DNA from: Mesorhizobium sp. M4B.F.Ca.ET.203.01.1.1
Lineage (GTDB): Bacteria; Pseudomonadota; Alphaproteobacteria; Rhizobiales; Rhizobiaceae
DNA: 64,000 nucleotides
Assembly: GCF_004791025.1 (NCBI RefSeq)
Contig: NZ_SRUO01000011.1
Location: 1-64,000, forward strand
Reading direction: 5' to 3'
Shown here one piece after another: positions 25,842 through 35,838 of this stretch (its first letter is position 1; each line of letters starts with the position of its first letter). A model generated the notes under the pieces. The model was not told where the DNA came from and searched no databases. It worked only from the letters and a program-made list of their open reading frames with translations. Both the position numbers and the translations under genes were made by a program.

Positions 25842-26999
25842 ATGAGGACGGGACTCACCACATCGGTGATCTTGCATACGGTAGTGTTGGCCTTCGGGCT
25901 GTTCACGCTGTCGTCGCCGCCTGCCATGCCCGCGTCCGATGTCGAGTCGGTGGCGGTCGACATCGTGCCGATGGAGGCCATCGCGCAGACGCTGCAAGGC
26001 GACAAGAAAGCGGTGATGCATGACAAGCCGGCGCCGACGCCGACCAAGCGCCCGGACATTGTTCCCGATGCGCAGAAGGTCGGTGAAAACAGCGTCGACA
26101 CCGACAAGCCGATCACGGACGAGGCCAAGCCGAAGCCGGTCGACCTGACGTCGGCGCCGCCGCCGGCGCCGACGCCGACCGAAAAGCCGAAGCCCGAAGA
26201 CGCGCCGAAGCCGAAGGAAGCGCCGAAGCCGACGCCGGCGACGGAAGTGGCGCCGGTGCCGCAGCCAAAGGAAGAGGTCAAGCCCGAGCCGGTCAAGCAG
26301 GTGGAACCGAAGCCGACGCCGGCCAAGGAGCCGACACCAGCGCCGCAGCCGGACAAGACCGCGGCCATCCAGCCGAAGGAAGAGGTCAAGCCGGACGCCG
26401 TCGCCGAGGCCATTGCCCAGGAGCCGCCGACCGAAGAGGCCAAGCTTCCGGACTCCGCGCCCGCGCCCGAGGCGCGGCCGAAGCCGCAGCCGGCCCAGGC
26501 CGAGAGCGCCAAGGCGCCGGACCGCAAGGACGCCGACAAGCCGGTCAAGGAAGCGTCGTCGAAGCCGAAGTCGGAAGACAAGCAGTTCAACGCCGACGAG
26601 ATAACGGCGCTGCTCGACAAGCAGAAGCCTTCCGGTGGCGGCGCCAAGCGCTCGACACAGCAGGCCTCGCTGGGCGGCGAAAAGGATCAGGGCCAGAAAC
26701 TCTCCAGGTCGGAACAAGGCGCGTTGGAAGATCAGCTCGGCCATTGCTGGACCCTTCCGGTCGGCCTCGAAGGTTCCGAGGATTTCACCGTGGTCGTTCG
26801 CTTCAACCTGAACGCCTCCGGTAAGTTGGAAGGCCGCCCGACTATCGAAAAGTCCAGCGGCAACCCCCAGTTCGACGCCAGTGCGGTTCGCGCCGTGCAG
26901 AAATGTGATGTCGCCGGGCTGCAGGTGCCCGCCGGCAAGCAGGACATATGGTCCGACGTCCGCGTCAACTTTGATCCGAGAGCGATGCTTGGCCTGTAG
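25842..26999 (+). CDS. tolA: TolA, inner-membrane link of the Tol system
   Basis: A 385-residue protein with an N-terminal helix (about 7-25), a long Lys/Pro/Ala/Glu-rich periplasmic stalk (about 60-260) and a C-terminal TolA/TonB-type domain (about 285-385) with DQLGHCWTLPVGLEGSEDF and SAVRAVQKCD. The stalk is proline-rich rather than the alanine helix of E. coli, as is common in Rhizobiales. It follows tolR by 7 bp. Confidence 0.92.
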   Translation: MRTGLTTSVILHTVVLAFGLFTLSSPPAMPASDVESVAVDIVPMEAIAQTLQGDKKAVMHDKPAPTPTKRPDIVPDAQKVGENSVDTDKPITDEAKPKPVDLTSAPPPAPTPTEKPKPEDAPKPKEAPKPTPATEVAPVPQPKEEVKPEPVKQVEPKPTPAKEPTPAPQPDKTAAIQPKEEVKPDAVAEAIAQEPPTEEAKLPDSAPAPEARPKPQPAQAESAKAPDRKDADKPVKEASSKPKSEDKQFNADEITALLDKQKPSGGGAKRSTQQASLGGEKDQGQKLSRSEQGALEDQLGHCWTLPVGLEGSEDFTVVVRFNLNASGKLEGRPTIEKSSGNPQFDASAVRAVQKCDVAGLQVPAGKQDIWSDVRVNFDPRAMLGL

Positions 27000-27038
27000 C
27001 CTGAGCGCCCAAAAAATCAGCAAGAGAAGCGAGAAGAC

Positions 27039-28343
27039 ATGAAAGCCATCCTCAAGCCGCTCCTGATGGTCGCCGCAATGGCGATGGGCATGATTTCTGT
27101 CGCCACCTTGCCTGCTCGTGCAACCCTCGAGCTCAACGTCAACAGAGGCAATGTCGAGCCGATGCCGATCGCCATCCCCGACTTTCAGGGAGAGCTTGGC
27201 GCGCAGATATCGGAGATCGTAACCGCCGATCTGAAACGGTCAGGACTGTTCGCGCCGATCGACAAGGCCGCTTTTGTCGAAAAGATCACCAACCCAGATG
27301 CGGCGCCGCGCTACGAGGACTGGAAGGTCATCAACGCGCAGGCGCTGGTGACCGGCAGCGTGAGCAAGGAGGCGGACGGCCGCATCCGCGCCCAGTACCG
27401 GCTGTGGGATATTTTTGGCAACACGCAGTTGGCCGGCGAGCAGTTTTTCGCCAACGACGCCAATCAGCGCCGTGTCGCTCATATCATCGCCGATGCGATC
27501 TATGAGAAGATTACCGGCGAAAAGGGCTATTTCGACACGCGCGTTGTCTTCATCGACGAATCCGGCGCCAAAAACGCGCGCAAGAAGCGGCTCGCCATCA
27601 TGGACCAGGACGGCGCCAACGTGCGCTATCTCTCCGACGGCCGCTCGATCGTGCTGACGCCGCGCTTCTCACCGAACCGGCAGGAAATCACCTACATGTC
27701 CTATGAGAGCGGCCAGCCCAAGGTCTATCTCCTGCAGATCGAGACCGGGCAGCGCGAGCTGGTCGGCAACTTCCCCGGCATGACGTTCGCGCCGCGCTTC
27801 TCGCCCGACGGCCAGAAGGTGATCATGAGCCTGCTGCGCGACGACGGCAATTCCAACATCTTCGCCATGGATCTGAGGAGCCGCTCGACCACAAGGCTGA
27901 CCAATTCCACCGCCATCGATACCTCGCCGTCCTATTCGCCCGACGGCAGCCAGGTGGTGTTCACCTCCGACCGTGGCGGGCGCGCGCAGATCTATGTGAT
28001 GGGCGCCGACGGCTCCGGCCAGACCCGCATCTCCTTCGGCGACGGCGTCTATTCGACGCCGGTGTGGTCGCCGCGCGGCGACCTCATCGCCTTCACCAAG
28101 CAGACCGGCGGCGAGTTCCAGATCGGCGTCATGAAGACCGACGGCTCGGGCGAGCGCATCCTTTCCTCCGGCTTCCAGCAGGAGGGGCCGACCTGGGCGC
28201 CCAACGGCCGCGTGCTGATGTTCTTCCGCGACTCAGCCGGCGGCCCGAAGCTGGTTTCGGTCGACCTCACCGGCCGCAACGAGCAGTCGATCCCGACCTC
28301 GAACTTCGCGTCCGACCCGGCCTGGTCGCCGCTGCTGGAGTGA
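27039..28343 (+). CDS. tolB: Periplasmic Tol-Pal protein TolB
   Basis: A 434-residue protein with a signal peptide ending near LPARA, an N-terminal alpha/beta domain (about 35-170) and a six-bladed propeller of WD40-like repeats (RFSPDGQKV, SYSPDGSQVVFTSDRGG, APNGRVLMFF). It links TolA with Pal. Pal would normally follow directly, but here an unrelated small gene is inserted. Confidence 0.97.
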   Translation: MKAILKPLLMVAAMAMGMISVATLPARATLELNVNRGNVEPMPIAIPDFQGELGAQISEIVTADLKRSGLFAPIDKAAFVEKITNPDAAPRYEDWKVINAQALVTGSVSKEADGRIRAQYRLWDIFGNTQLAGEQFFANDANQRRVAHIIADAIYEKITGEKGYFDTRVVFIDESGAKNARKKRLAIMDQDGANVRYLSDGRSIVLTPRFSPNRQEITYMSYESGQPKVYLLQIETGQRELVGNFPGMTFAPRFSPDGQKVIMSLLRDDGNSNIFAMDLRSRSTTRLTNSTAIDTSPSYSPDGSQVVFTSDRGGRAQIYVMGADGSGQTRISFGDGVYSTPVWSPRGDLIAFTKQTGGEFQIGVMKTDGSGERILSSGFQQEGPTWAPNGRVLMFFRDSAGGPKLVSVDLTGRNEQSIPTSNFASDPAWSPLLE

Positions 28344-28352
28344 GGGGGAGGG

Positions 28353-28408
28353 AATTGGGGAATTGGGGAATTGGAGAATTGAAGAACTGAAGAAATGGAG
28401 AAGCGGGG
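28353..28408 (+). repeat. Array of seven direct octamers (left border of four-helix-bundle unit)
   Basis: Seven octamers in a row follow AAxxGxxG: AATTGGGG twice, then AATTGGAG, AATTGAAG, AACTGAAG, AAATGGAG and AAGCGGGG. The start codon of the next gene lies inside the sixth. Inverted versions close the unit at 28781-28820. Confidence 0.85.
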
Positions 28409-28772
28409 AAGCTACGTTGGACGTGCAAGGGACCTGGAGGTCTATAAGCGGGCGTACGCAGTTTCTCTTGAAATTCACAAAGCCACGTTGGCGTTTCCGA
28501 GGATCGAGCAATACGCGCTAGCCGATCAGTTGCGTCGCTCGAGCAAGGCCATCTGCGCCAACTTGGCTGAGGGCTTTGCCAAGCAACCTCATTCCAAAGC
28601 GGAATTCGCTCGCTTCATTTCAATGGCTATGGGGTCGTGCAGCGAAGTCGAGACATGGATCTCCTACGCGTTCGACCTTGAGTACATCTCTAAGACACAG
28701 CTCGACGAGTGGCTACGGTCCTATAATCAGATCTACGGAATGCTGGTGAATCTCAGAGGGTCGCTGAAGTGA
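28395..28772 (+). CDS. Four-helix-bundle protein (S23 / 23S rRNA intervening-sequence type)
   Basis: A 125-residue helical protein. Family motifs are RARDLEVYKRAYAVSLEIHK, ALADQLRRSSKAICANLAEGFA and the final SYNQIYGMLVNLRGSL. The family includes proteins encoded in 23S rRNA insertions and the Avd accessory protein of diversity-generating retroelements; most members have unknown function. The first codons (MEKRG) are encoded by the octamer array. It is inserted between tolB and pal in their direction, so transcription of pal may be affected. No reverse transcriptase lies nearby. Confidence 0.88.
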   Translation: MEKRGSYVGRARDLEVYKRAYAVSLEIHKATLAFPRIEQYALADQLRRSSKAICANLAEGFAKQPHSKAEFARFISMAMGSCSEVETWISYAFDLEYISKTQLDEWLRSYNQIYGMLVNLRGSLK

Positions 28773-28780
28773 CCTCTTTT

Positions 28781-28820
28781 CTCCAGTTCTTCAATTCTCC
28801 AGTTCCCCATTTCCCTCTTT
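28781..28820 (-). repeat. Array of five inverted octamers (right border of four-helix-bundle unit)
   Basis: Read on the minus strand: AAAGAGGG, AAATGGGG, AACTGGAG, AATTGAAG, AACTGGAG. This is the inverted counterpart of the array at 28353-28408 and begins 8 bp after the gene's stop. Confidence 0.85.
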
Positions 28821-29004
28821 TTTCATGTTTTGGCCGCATTTCCGCCTACGGTCCGCGCGCATTGTCGCCCTTGGTAGTGCGTGGGCGTACGGCCGCGGAC
28901 GGCGGCCTAAAACCAAATATTAACCGTGTTTCTTGAATGCCGGTTAACCCAAACGTGGTTACTGGGTGATCAACGAAATCACTCGAATGCGAAGGAGAGG
29001 CGGC

Positions 29005-29511
29005 ATGGGCCGTATCGCAGCACTTACCAGAAACCCGGCCATGATCGCGCTGGTGGCGGCACTCGCCATCACCGGTTGCGCCTCGAAGAAGACCCCGAAC
29101 AGCGCGGCCGATCTCGGCCTCAATGGCGCAGGCGCCGCTACGCCGGGCTCGGCGCAGGACTTCACCGTCAACATCGGCGACCGCATCTTCTTCGACACCG
29201 ACTCCTCGTCGATCCGCGCCGACGCGCAGACGACTCTTGGCCGCCAGGCGCAGTGGCTGAACCAGTACAAGCAGTATGCCATCGTCATCGAAGGCCATGC
29301 CGACGAGCGCGGCACGCGTGAGTACAATCTGGCGCTCGGCGCTCGCCGCGCCGCCGCCACCCGCGACTTCCTGGTCTCCAAGGGCGTTTCGGCCCAGCGC
29401 CTGAAGACGATCTCCTACGGCAAGGAGCGCCCGGTCGCCGTCTGCGACGACATCTCCTGCTGGTCGCAGAACCGCCGCGCCGTCACCACGCTCTCCGGCG
29501 CCGGCTCCTGA
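29005..29511 (+). CDS. pal: Peptidoglycan-associated lipoprotein Pal
   Basis: A 168-residue lipoprotein with lipobox ALAITGC (Cys near 24) and a C-terminal OmpA domain (about 50-165) holding IEGHADERGTREYNLALGARRA, which binds diaminopimelate in peptidoglycan. A strong GAAGGAGAGG site precedes the ATG at 29005. Its stop codon is followed after one base by a palindromic element. Confidence 0.97.
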   Translation: MGRIAALTRNPAMIALVAALAITGCASKKTPNSAADLGLNGAGAATPGSAQDFTVNIGDRIFFDTDSSSIRADAQTTLGRQAQWLNQYKQYAIVIEGHADERGTREYNLALGARRAAATRDFLVSKGVSAQRLKTISYGKERPVAVCDDISCWSQNRRAVTTLSGAGS

Positions 29512-29555
29512 CGCATGACCCCGAAAATCGGATTCGATTTTCGGAAAGGATCATG
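29512..29555 (+). repeat. Palindromic GCATGACCCCGAA element (copy 3)
   Basis: CGCATGACCCCGAAAATC pairs with GATTTTCGGAAAGGATCATG. It begins one base after the pal stop codon in the same orientation relative to the gene as copies 1 and 4. The stem could fold in the pal-ybgF transcript. Confidence 0.85.
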
Positions 29556-29640
29556 GGTCAATCCAAAAGTGCCACAGCGTCCTTTGCGCGTCTGACGACG
29601 CGCGGCGCTGTGGGCGGCAAAATTGCAACAGATCCATGCG

Positions 29641-29667
29641 AAAGGCGGCCATTTGGCCGCCTTTTTC
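29641..29667 (+). terminator. Intrinsic terminator between pal and ybgF
   Basis: AAAGGCGGCC, an ATTT loop, then GGCCGCCTTTTT. An 8-bp GC-rich stem followed by five T. It implies that ybgF is at least partly transcribed from its own promoter. Confidence 0.75.
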
Positions 29668-29790
29668 ATATCCAGCGCCCTGAAACAAAATTTGGCCGAA
29701 GTCTCGCGCCCTGCTATGAGCCGAGGGCGCTTGGTCCCACTCGGAATCGGAAGGGCGCAACGGGCTATCAATTTCACGGCGAGAGACATA

Positions 29791-30894
29791 ATGCACTTCA
29801 GAACGGTCCTCAGCGGCACGCTTGCGCTGCTGCTCCTATCCAGCATCGCCGCCCCGGCAGCCGGCACCGGGCAGCCTGCCGATAGCGGTTTTTCCTTCCA
29901 CCTGCCGACCCTTGGCATCTTTGGCGAGAAGAAGAAGCCGGAGCAGCAGCAGGTCGCGCAGCAGGATGGCGCCAGCGCCACCGGCCTGGAAGACCAGCTC
30001 AGGCAGATGAACGGCAAGATCGAGGAACTCAATTTCCAGATCCTGCAGATGCAGGAGCAGATCCGCAAGCAGCAGGAAGACAACGAATTCCGCTTCCAGC
30101 AGCTCGAGGGCGGCACGCAAGGCGGGCAGCAGCCGGCCAGCCAGAAGAAGTCGGACGCCACGCCGGCTCCCAACAGCGATGGCAATACCGAAAGCGGCAC
30201 CGACAACAGCGTCGCCGAGGCTCCGGCCAAGCAGGCGCCGGCCGATGCCGGCAATCAGTCGGACGGCGGCCAGAGCGTCGGCGAGGTCATCGTCGAGTCG
30301 CAGACCGGCGACCCCGGCAAGGTGATCACCGGCGCGCCGCCGAAGACGTTCGGCACCATCACCGTCGACAAGAACGGCAATGTGGTCAACGCTGACGGCA
30401 ACACCCAGGCCAGCGCCCCTGCCGAGACCGCACCGGCTGCCCCCGCGCCGGCAACCGACGCCAAGGCTGGCAAGTCCGGCGGCACGGTGGTCGCGGCACT
30501 GCCTTCCACCAACGATCCGGACGAGCTTTACCGCAACTCCTACCAGTTCATCCTGTCGGGCGACTATGGCACGGCCGAGCAAGGTTTCCGCGATCACATC
30601 AGCCGCTTCCCGAAGGATACAAAGGCGGCGGACGCTCATTACTGGCTGGGTGAGTCGCTGCTCGGGCAGCAGAAATATCGCGACGCGGCCGAGGTCTTCC
30701 TCGCCGCCAGCAAGGACTACCCGAAGGCCAAGAAGGCGCCCGACATGCTCCTGAAGCTCGGTGTGTCGCTGGTCGGGCTGAAGCAGAACGACGTGGCGTG
30801 CGCCACTTTCGGCGAGATCGGCAAGCGCTACCCCGATATCTCCAGCGCGCTCAAGGAGCGGGTCAAGCAGGAACGGGCGCTCGCGGCGTGCTAG
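29791..30894 (+). CDS. ybgF: Tol-Pal system protein YbgF/CpoB
   Basis: A 367-residue periplasmic protein with a signal peptide (about 1-24), a coiled-coil region (about 60-105, LEDQLRQMNGKIEELNFQIL), a long Ser/Pro/Ala linker (about 110-240) and a C-terminal TPR domain (about 245-365, with ELYRNSYQFILSGDYGTAEQ). CpoB coordinates peptidoglycan synthesis with Tol. The linker is longer than in E. coli. Confidence 0.93.
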   Translation: MHFRTVLSGTLALLLLSSIAAPAAGTGQPADSGFSFHLPTLGIFGEKKKPEQQQVAQQDGASATGLEDQLRQMNGKIEELNFQILQMQEQIRKQQEDNEFRFQQLEGGTQGGQQPASQKKSDATPAPNSDGNTESGTDNSVAEAPAKQAPADAGNQSDGGQSVGEVIVESQTGDPGKVITGAPPKTFGTITVDKNGNVVNADGNTQASAPAETAPAAPAPATDAKAGKSGGTVVAALPSTNDPDELYRNSYQFILSGDYGTAEQGFRDHISRFPKDTKAADAHYWLGESLLGQQKYRDAAEVFLAASKDYPKAKKAPDMLLKLGVSLVGLKQNDVACATFGEIGKRYPDISSALKERVKQERALAAC

Positions 30895-30901
30895 CTCCTT
30901 T

Positions 30902-30945
30902 GCATGTCGTCGTCCCAAAGCCGGGACCTGTTTCGGACGACATGC
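30902..30945. repeat. Palindromic GCATGTCGTC element at the tilS start
   Basis: A 10-bp perfect inverted repeat (GCATGTCGTC/GACGACATGC) with an inner GTCCC/GGGAC stem. It ends one base before the GTG and four before the ATG of tilS, so it replaces the normal ribosome-binding region. This is a common rhizobial element type (recognised from memory). Confidence 0.75.
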
Positions 30946-30949
30946 GGTG

Positions 30950-32350
30950 ATGCTCGACGCCGAGCCTGACCTTTCGGAACGGCTTTTTTCTGATATCGAT
31001 TTTTCTGACGGCGCCGTTGTAGCCGTGTCCGGCGGCAGCGACTCGACCGCCCTTCTCATCCTCCTCAAGACCCATCTCGACCGCGTCGCGCCTGCGACCA
31101 GGCTGCTGGCGGTGACAATCGACCACGATCTGCGGCAAGGCTCGGCGGCGGAAGCGCGCGAAGTGGCCAGGCTTTGCGCCGAGCGCGGCATCGCGCACCG
31201 CACCCTCGTCTGGTCGGGCAAGAAGCCGTCGTCCGGCCTGCCCGCCGCTGCGCGCGAGGCGCGCTACCGGCTGCTGGCCGAGGCGGCGCAAGCGGAAGGC
31301 ATTGGCCTCATCCTCACCGGCCACACCGCCGACGACCAGGCCGAAACGGTGCTCATGCGGCAAGCGCGTGAACAAGGGGGCCGTGAAGAGGCGCGACGTG
31401 AAAAGGAGATCGACGACGAGGGCGGGCGCGGCGTTGCCGGAATGGCGCCGGCTACGCTCCACGACTGGCAACGCTGGATCGTCAGGCCGCTGCTTGGCAC
31501 GCGGCGCGCGGCGCTGCGCGAAGTGCTGCGCCGCCGCAACATCGCCTGGGCCGAGGACCCGACCAATCTCGATCGGCATTTCGAGCGGCCGCGCGTCAGG
31601 GCCACACTTGCCGGCGACGACGGCGCGCGGCGGTTCGCGGAGGCGATGGCGTCGGCCGGGCAGGCCGCCGCCAGCCGTGAAGAGCTTGGCCGGCGCGCCG
31701 CCCTGCTGATCCGCGATCTTGCCAGCATGGCGGCCCAGGGCCTCGTTCGCCTCGATCCGGCCTTCGCCGCGCTCGGCGACGTTGCGAGTGCTGTCTATGC
31801 CTTGCGCATTCTGCTCGCGACGATCGGCGGCGTTTCCTTCCTGCCGGACGCGGCCCGCAGCCAGGCGCTGTTCGATCGACTTCGGGCCGGATCGCTTTGC
31901 GCCACATTGTCGCGGACGGTGCTCGATGCACGGCGTTCCGGCATCTTCCTGCGCCGGGAGTCGCGCGGTTTGCCAGAGCTGGCGCCGGCCGCCAGCGAGG
32001 GCCTCTGGGATGGTCGGCGGCGGATCACATTGGCCGACAGGGAAAGCCGATTGTTGATCGCGCCGCTGGGCACGGCGGCCGCGGCAAAGCGGACCGTCGC
32101 CGAGGACGGCACGCCGCCGAGCCTTGCACGTGCAGCCCTTGCCGCCGAGCCCGCGCTGTGGCTCGGGGCGGAATGCCTCGGCTTTCCAGGCGAGGCTGGG
32201 GTGCCGCCGCAGGTCGGGATCGCTCCCGTCGTGGCGCCGTTCGCGCGCTTCCTGCCGTCCTTCGATCTTGCGCCCGCCGCCGCCGTGGCCCGGCTGATCG
32301 GCGCGCCGCCGCTCCCGGCCTTGCCTTTCCACGGCCACAGTGCCGGCTGA
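30950..32350 (+). CDS. tilS: tRNA(Ile)-lysidine synthase
   Basis: A 466-residue N-type ATP pyrophosphatase. The PP-loop VSGGSDSTA lies near 27-35, then TIDHDLRQGS, TGHTADDQAETVLMR and RPLLGTRRAALREVL, followed by a divergent C-terminal region. It puts lysine on C34 of the AUA-reading tRNA and is essential. An extra charged stretch (EQGGREEARREKEIDDEGG) sits inside the catalytic domain. The start is ATG 30950 or GTG 30947, directly after a palindrome and without a clear ribosome site. Confidence 0.95.
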   Translation: MLDAEPDLSERLFSDIDFSDGAVVAVSGGSDSTALLILLKTHLDRVAPATRLLAVTIDHDLRQGSAAEAREVARLCAERGIAHRTLVWSGKKPSSGLPAAAREARYRLLAEAAQAEGIGLILTGHTADDQAETVLMRQAREQGGREEARREKEIDDEGGRGVAGMAPATLHDWQRWIVRPLLGTRRAALREVLRRRNIAWAEDPTNLDRHFERPRVRATLAGDDGARRFAEAMASAGQAAASREELGRRAALLIRDLASMAAQGLVRLDPAFAALGDVASAVYALRILLATIGGVSFLPDAARSQALFDRLRAGSLCATLSRTVLDARRSGIFLRRESRGLPELAPAASEGLWDGRRRITLADRESRLLIAPLGTAAAAKRTVAEDGTPPSLARAALAAEPALWLGAECLGFPGEAGVPPQVGIAPVVAPFARFLPSFDLAPAAAVARLIGAPPLPALPFHGHSAG

Positions 32351-32475
32351 TGGTTGGGCGAAAGCTTAACCCACACGTGCTGTTATGCTTGGCAAGGGGA
32401 GGCGCTCTCCCTATGTTAGGCCCAAGCTTCCTCAGATCATGCGTGTCCGTCCGCGGACGCCCAACGGGACAATAG

Positions 32476-34410
<1,935 letters not shown>

Positions 34411-34510
34411 AGCAATTCCAGGAAAAGTGTGTAACGGTTTTCCGTCCGGAATTGCGTCGAAACAAATAGTTAGCGCGGTTCGGCGATTCCATGAAACGCT
34501 GAACCGCTCT
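34411..34510. repeat. Rhizobial AATTCC/GGAATT interspersed repeat after ftsH
   Basis: It starts at the ftsH stop with GAGCAATTCCAGGAAAAGTG, then a CGGTTTTCCGTCCGG segment, GGAATTGCGTCG and an AGCGGTTCAGCG-type end. Related to 13386-13449. The gap 34411-34779 holds no gene. Confidence 0.65.
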
Positions 34511-34623
34511 AGTCGAGATCAGAGCGCTTTGCCGTTTCAGGGAACGCAGAAGCGCTCTATTCTTTGGTTTCGGCTTCGCACGACGCGTTGTGAATCAGGA
34601 GACGCGCCGGATGTACATTGGAG

Positions 34624-34737
34624 CGTCATCCTCGGGCCTGTCCCGAGGACCAGCAACGCAACCGGGTTGGCGGTTTCCAACTCCGTCGCCCAGATGTCGC
34701 ACGACAGCAGATCCTCGGGACAGGCCCGAGGATGACG
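34624..34737. repeat. Long inverted repeat CGTCATCCTCGGGCC
   Basis: Arms at 34624-34649 and 34712-34737 are near-perfect inverse complements (CGTCATCCTCGGGCCTGTCC against GGACAGGCCCGAGGATGACG) and are separated by about 62 bp. Each arm itself is palindromic around CCTCGGG/CCCGAGG. No ORF. It is probably a non-autonomous interspersed element. Confidence 0.75.
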
Positions 34738-34779
34738 GCCTGGCGGCTGTGGAATCGCTTTATCCGCCGTATCCGTTTT

Positions 34780-35238
34780 TTATGATTCAGCTTTCAGCCG
34801 CGCATTGCACAGGCTGTAATAGCCGCCGCCCTTCTGGATCCAACGAAGGCCGTTCAACGTACCTGCCTCCTTGTTGCCGTGGTACCCCTGCAGGCAGGTC
34901 TTCATCCGCGCCTTCGCGGGCTTTTCGGTCTTGAACTCGGCGGCCAGCGTGGTCGGGAATGTCACGCCCGCCGGCGCTACGGTGGGCGCGACCGCCGCGC
35001 TGGTTTCCTTTTTCGGCTGCGGCTCGGTTTTGACCGTATCCGTGCTGACACTCTCCGCAACGGGCATCGCACATTTCTCCTTGCGGAAGGCGGCCCAGTC
35101 CATGCCGTTCAGAGTGCCGCCTTCCTTGGCTGCGCGATAGGTCTCTCCGCATTCCTTCATCGTCAGTGCGCTTGCAGGGGCGACGCCCCACGCAACCAAT
35201 GCCGTCACAGCCAATACCGCCAATTTCAAACTAGACAT
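34780..35238 (-). CDS. Secreted cysteine-pair module protein (short paralogue)
   Basis: A 152-residue protein. After a signal peptide (about 1-24) comes one module MKECGETYRAAKEGGTLNGMDWAAFRKEKC (cysteines 25 residues apart), a Thr/Pro/Lys linker, then a C-terminal domain with KTCLQGYHGNKEAGTLNGLRWIQKGGGYYSLCNARLK. It shares both units with the larger protein at 35839-36858. No named family recognised; the CxxxYxAAK...LNG...FRKxxC pattern loosely recalls PsiF repeats. Function unknown, probably periplasmic. Confidence 0.8.
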   Translation of the reverse strand: MSSLKLAVLAVTALVAWGVAPASALTMKECGETYRAAKEGGTLNGMDWAAFRKEKCAMPVAESVSTDTVKTEPQPKKETSAAVAPTVAPAGVTFPTTLAAEFKTEKPAKARMKTCLQGYHGNKEAGTLNGLRWIQKGGGYYSLCNARLKAES

Positions 35239-35387
35239 AAGACCCTCCGGGTTGCTAACGAGATCGATGTCTTTTTGTATACTGTTTGTTCTGTATATGT
35301 TCAATCGGAATTTTGCGAGCGACTATAAAGCTGGCGGTGGAAGTGTGGGCGGGTTGACGATGCCGATCGCTCCCGCGAGATGCAGAT

Positions 35388-35453
35388 GCCAGCAAGGCCG
35401 GCACCGGCGGGCGCCGCAAGAAAGGCGGCATGCGGCCCCAGCCGCAGGGGTGA
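35388..35453 (+). pseudogene. Duplicated 3' tail of ftsH
   Basis: It translates as ASKAGTGGRRKKGGMRPQPQG then stop. This matches the FtsH C terminus VPKAGTGGRRKKG...GGMEPQPQG, lacking five codons. The first 30 matching bases (from AAGGCCGGCACCGGCGG) differ at two positions. It lies about 980 bp after the real ftsH end, with the short cysteine-pair gene between the two copies. Confidence 0.8.
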
Positions 35454-35532
35454 GGATGAGCGAATACCTACCAAAAGCGCCGCGGCTGGTCGGTGGCGTT
35501 TTTGCTTTTGACCCGCTCTCTTTTCATAAGTC

Positions 35533-35591
35533 GGCGCTGCCCCTCATCGCCCTGCCGGGCACTTCTCCCCGTATAGTGACGGGGAGAAGGG
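35533..35591 (-). repeat. Rhizobial palindromic repeat (IS110 target family, copy)
   Basis: GGCGCTGCCCCTCATCGCC arm plus CTTCTCCCCGT/ACGGGGAGAAG-type hairpin. It faces away from the copy at 35659-35714, giving an inverted pair about 67 bp apart. The rest of 35239-35838 holds only the ftsH tail copy and a terminator. Confidence 0.75.
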
Positions 35592-35658
35592 GCTGGCCGC
35601 AACCTCGTCGCCTTTCCTGAAACGTTAGCGATTGGCGAGACCGGCGATGAGAGCGCCC

Positions 35659-35714
35659 CTCTCCCCGTCACTATACGGGGAGAGGATGCCGGCAGGCAGG
35701 TGAGGGGCAGCGCC
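35659..35714 (+). repeat. Rhizobial palindromic repeat (intact reference for the IS110 target)
   Basis: The hairpin CTCTCCCCGT/ACGGGGAGAG (35659-35684) is followed by GATGCCGGCAGGCAGGTGAG and GGGCAGCGCC. The copy at 230-264 begins exactly at the hairpin end (AG, then GATGCC), which shows where the insertion sequence cut. Confidence 0.8.
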
Positions 35715-35781
35715 AACGCCTGAGGAATATCCGCTGGCCAGCTCAAATGCGCCGTACTCGCTCAAATACCCCCAACAAAGA

Positions 35782-35813
35782 AAAAGGCCCGCGAACCTTA
35801 CGGTTCGCGGGCC
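35782..35813 (-). terminator. Intrinsic terminator of the long cysteine-pair gene
   Basis: A 12-bp perfect stem GGCCCGCGAACC/GGTTCGCGGGCC with a four-base loop. On the minus strand it is followed by a T run. It lies 25 bp downstream of the stop at 35839. Confidence 0.9.
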
Positions 35814-35838
35814 TTCGTCAGCCGTAAACGAAGCGAAA

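Noticed and set aside
25719..27023. Long minus-strand frames opposite tolR and tolA
   Set aside because: Low-complexity Arg/Leu/Gly frames arising from the repetitive tolA stalk; the tol genes are certain.
28353..28408. Octamer array considered as a CRISPR remnant
   Set aside because: Units of 8 bp without spacers and with an inverted partner array do not fit CRISPR.
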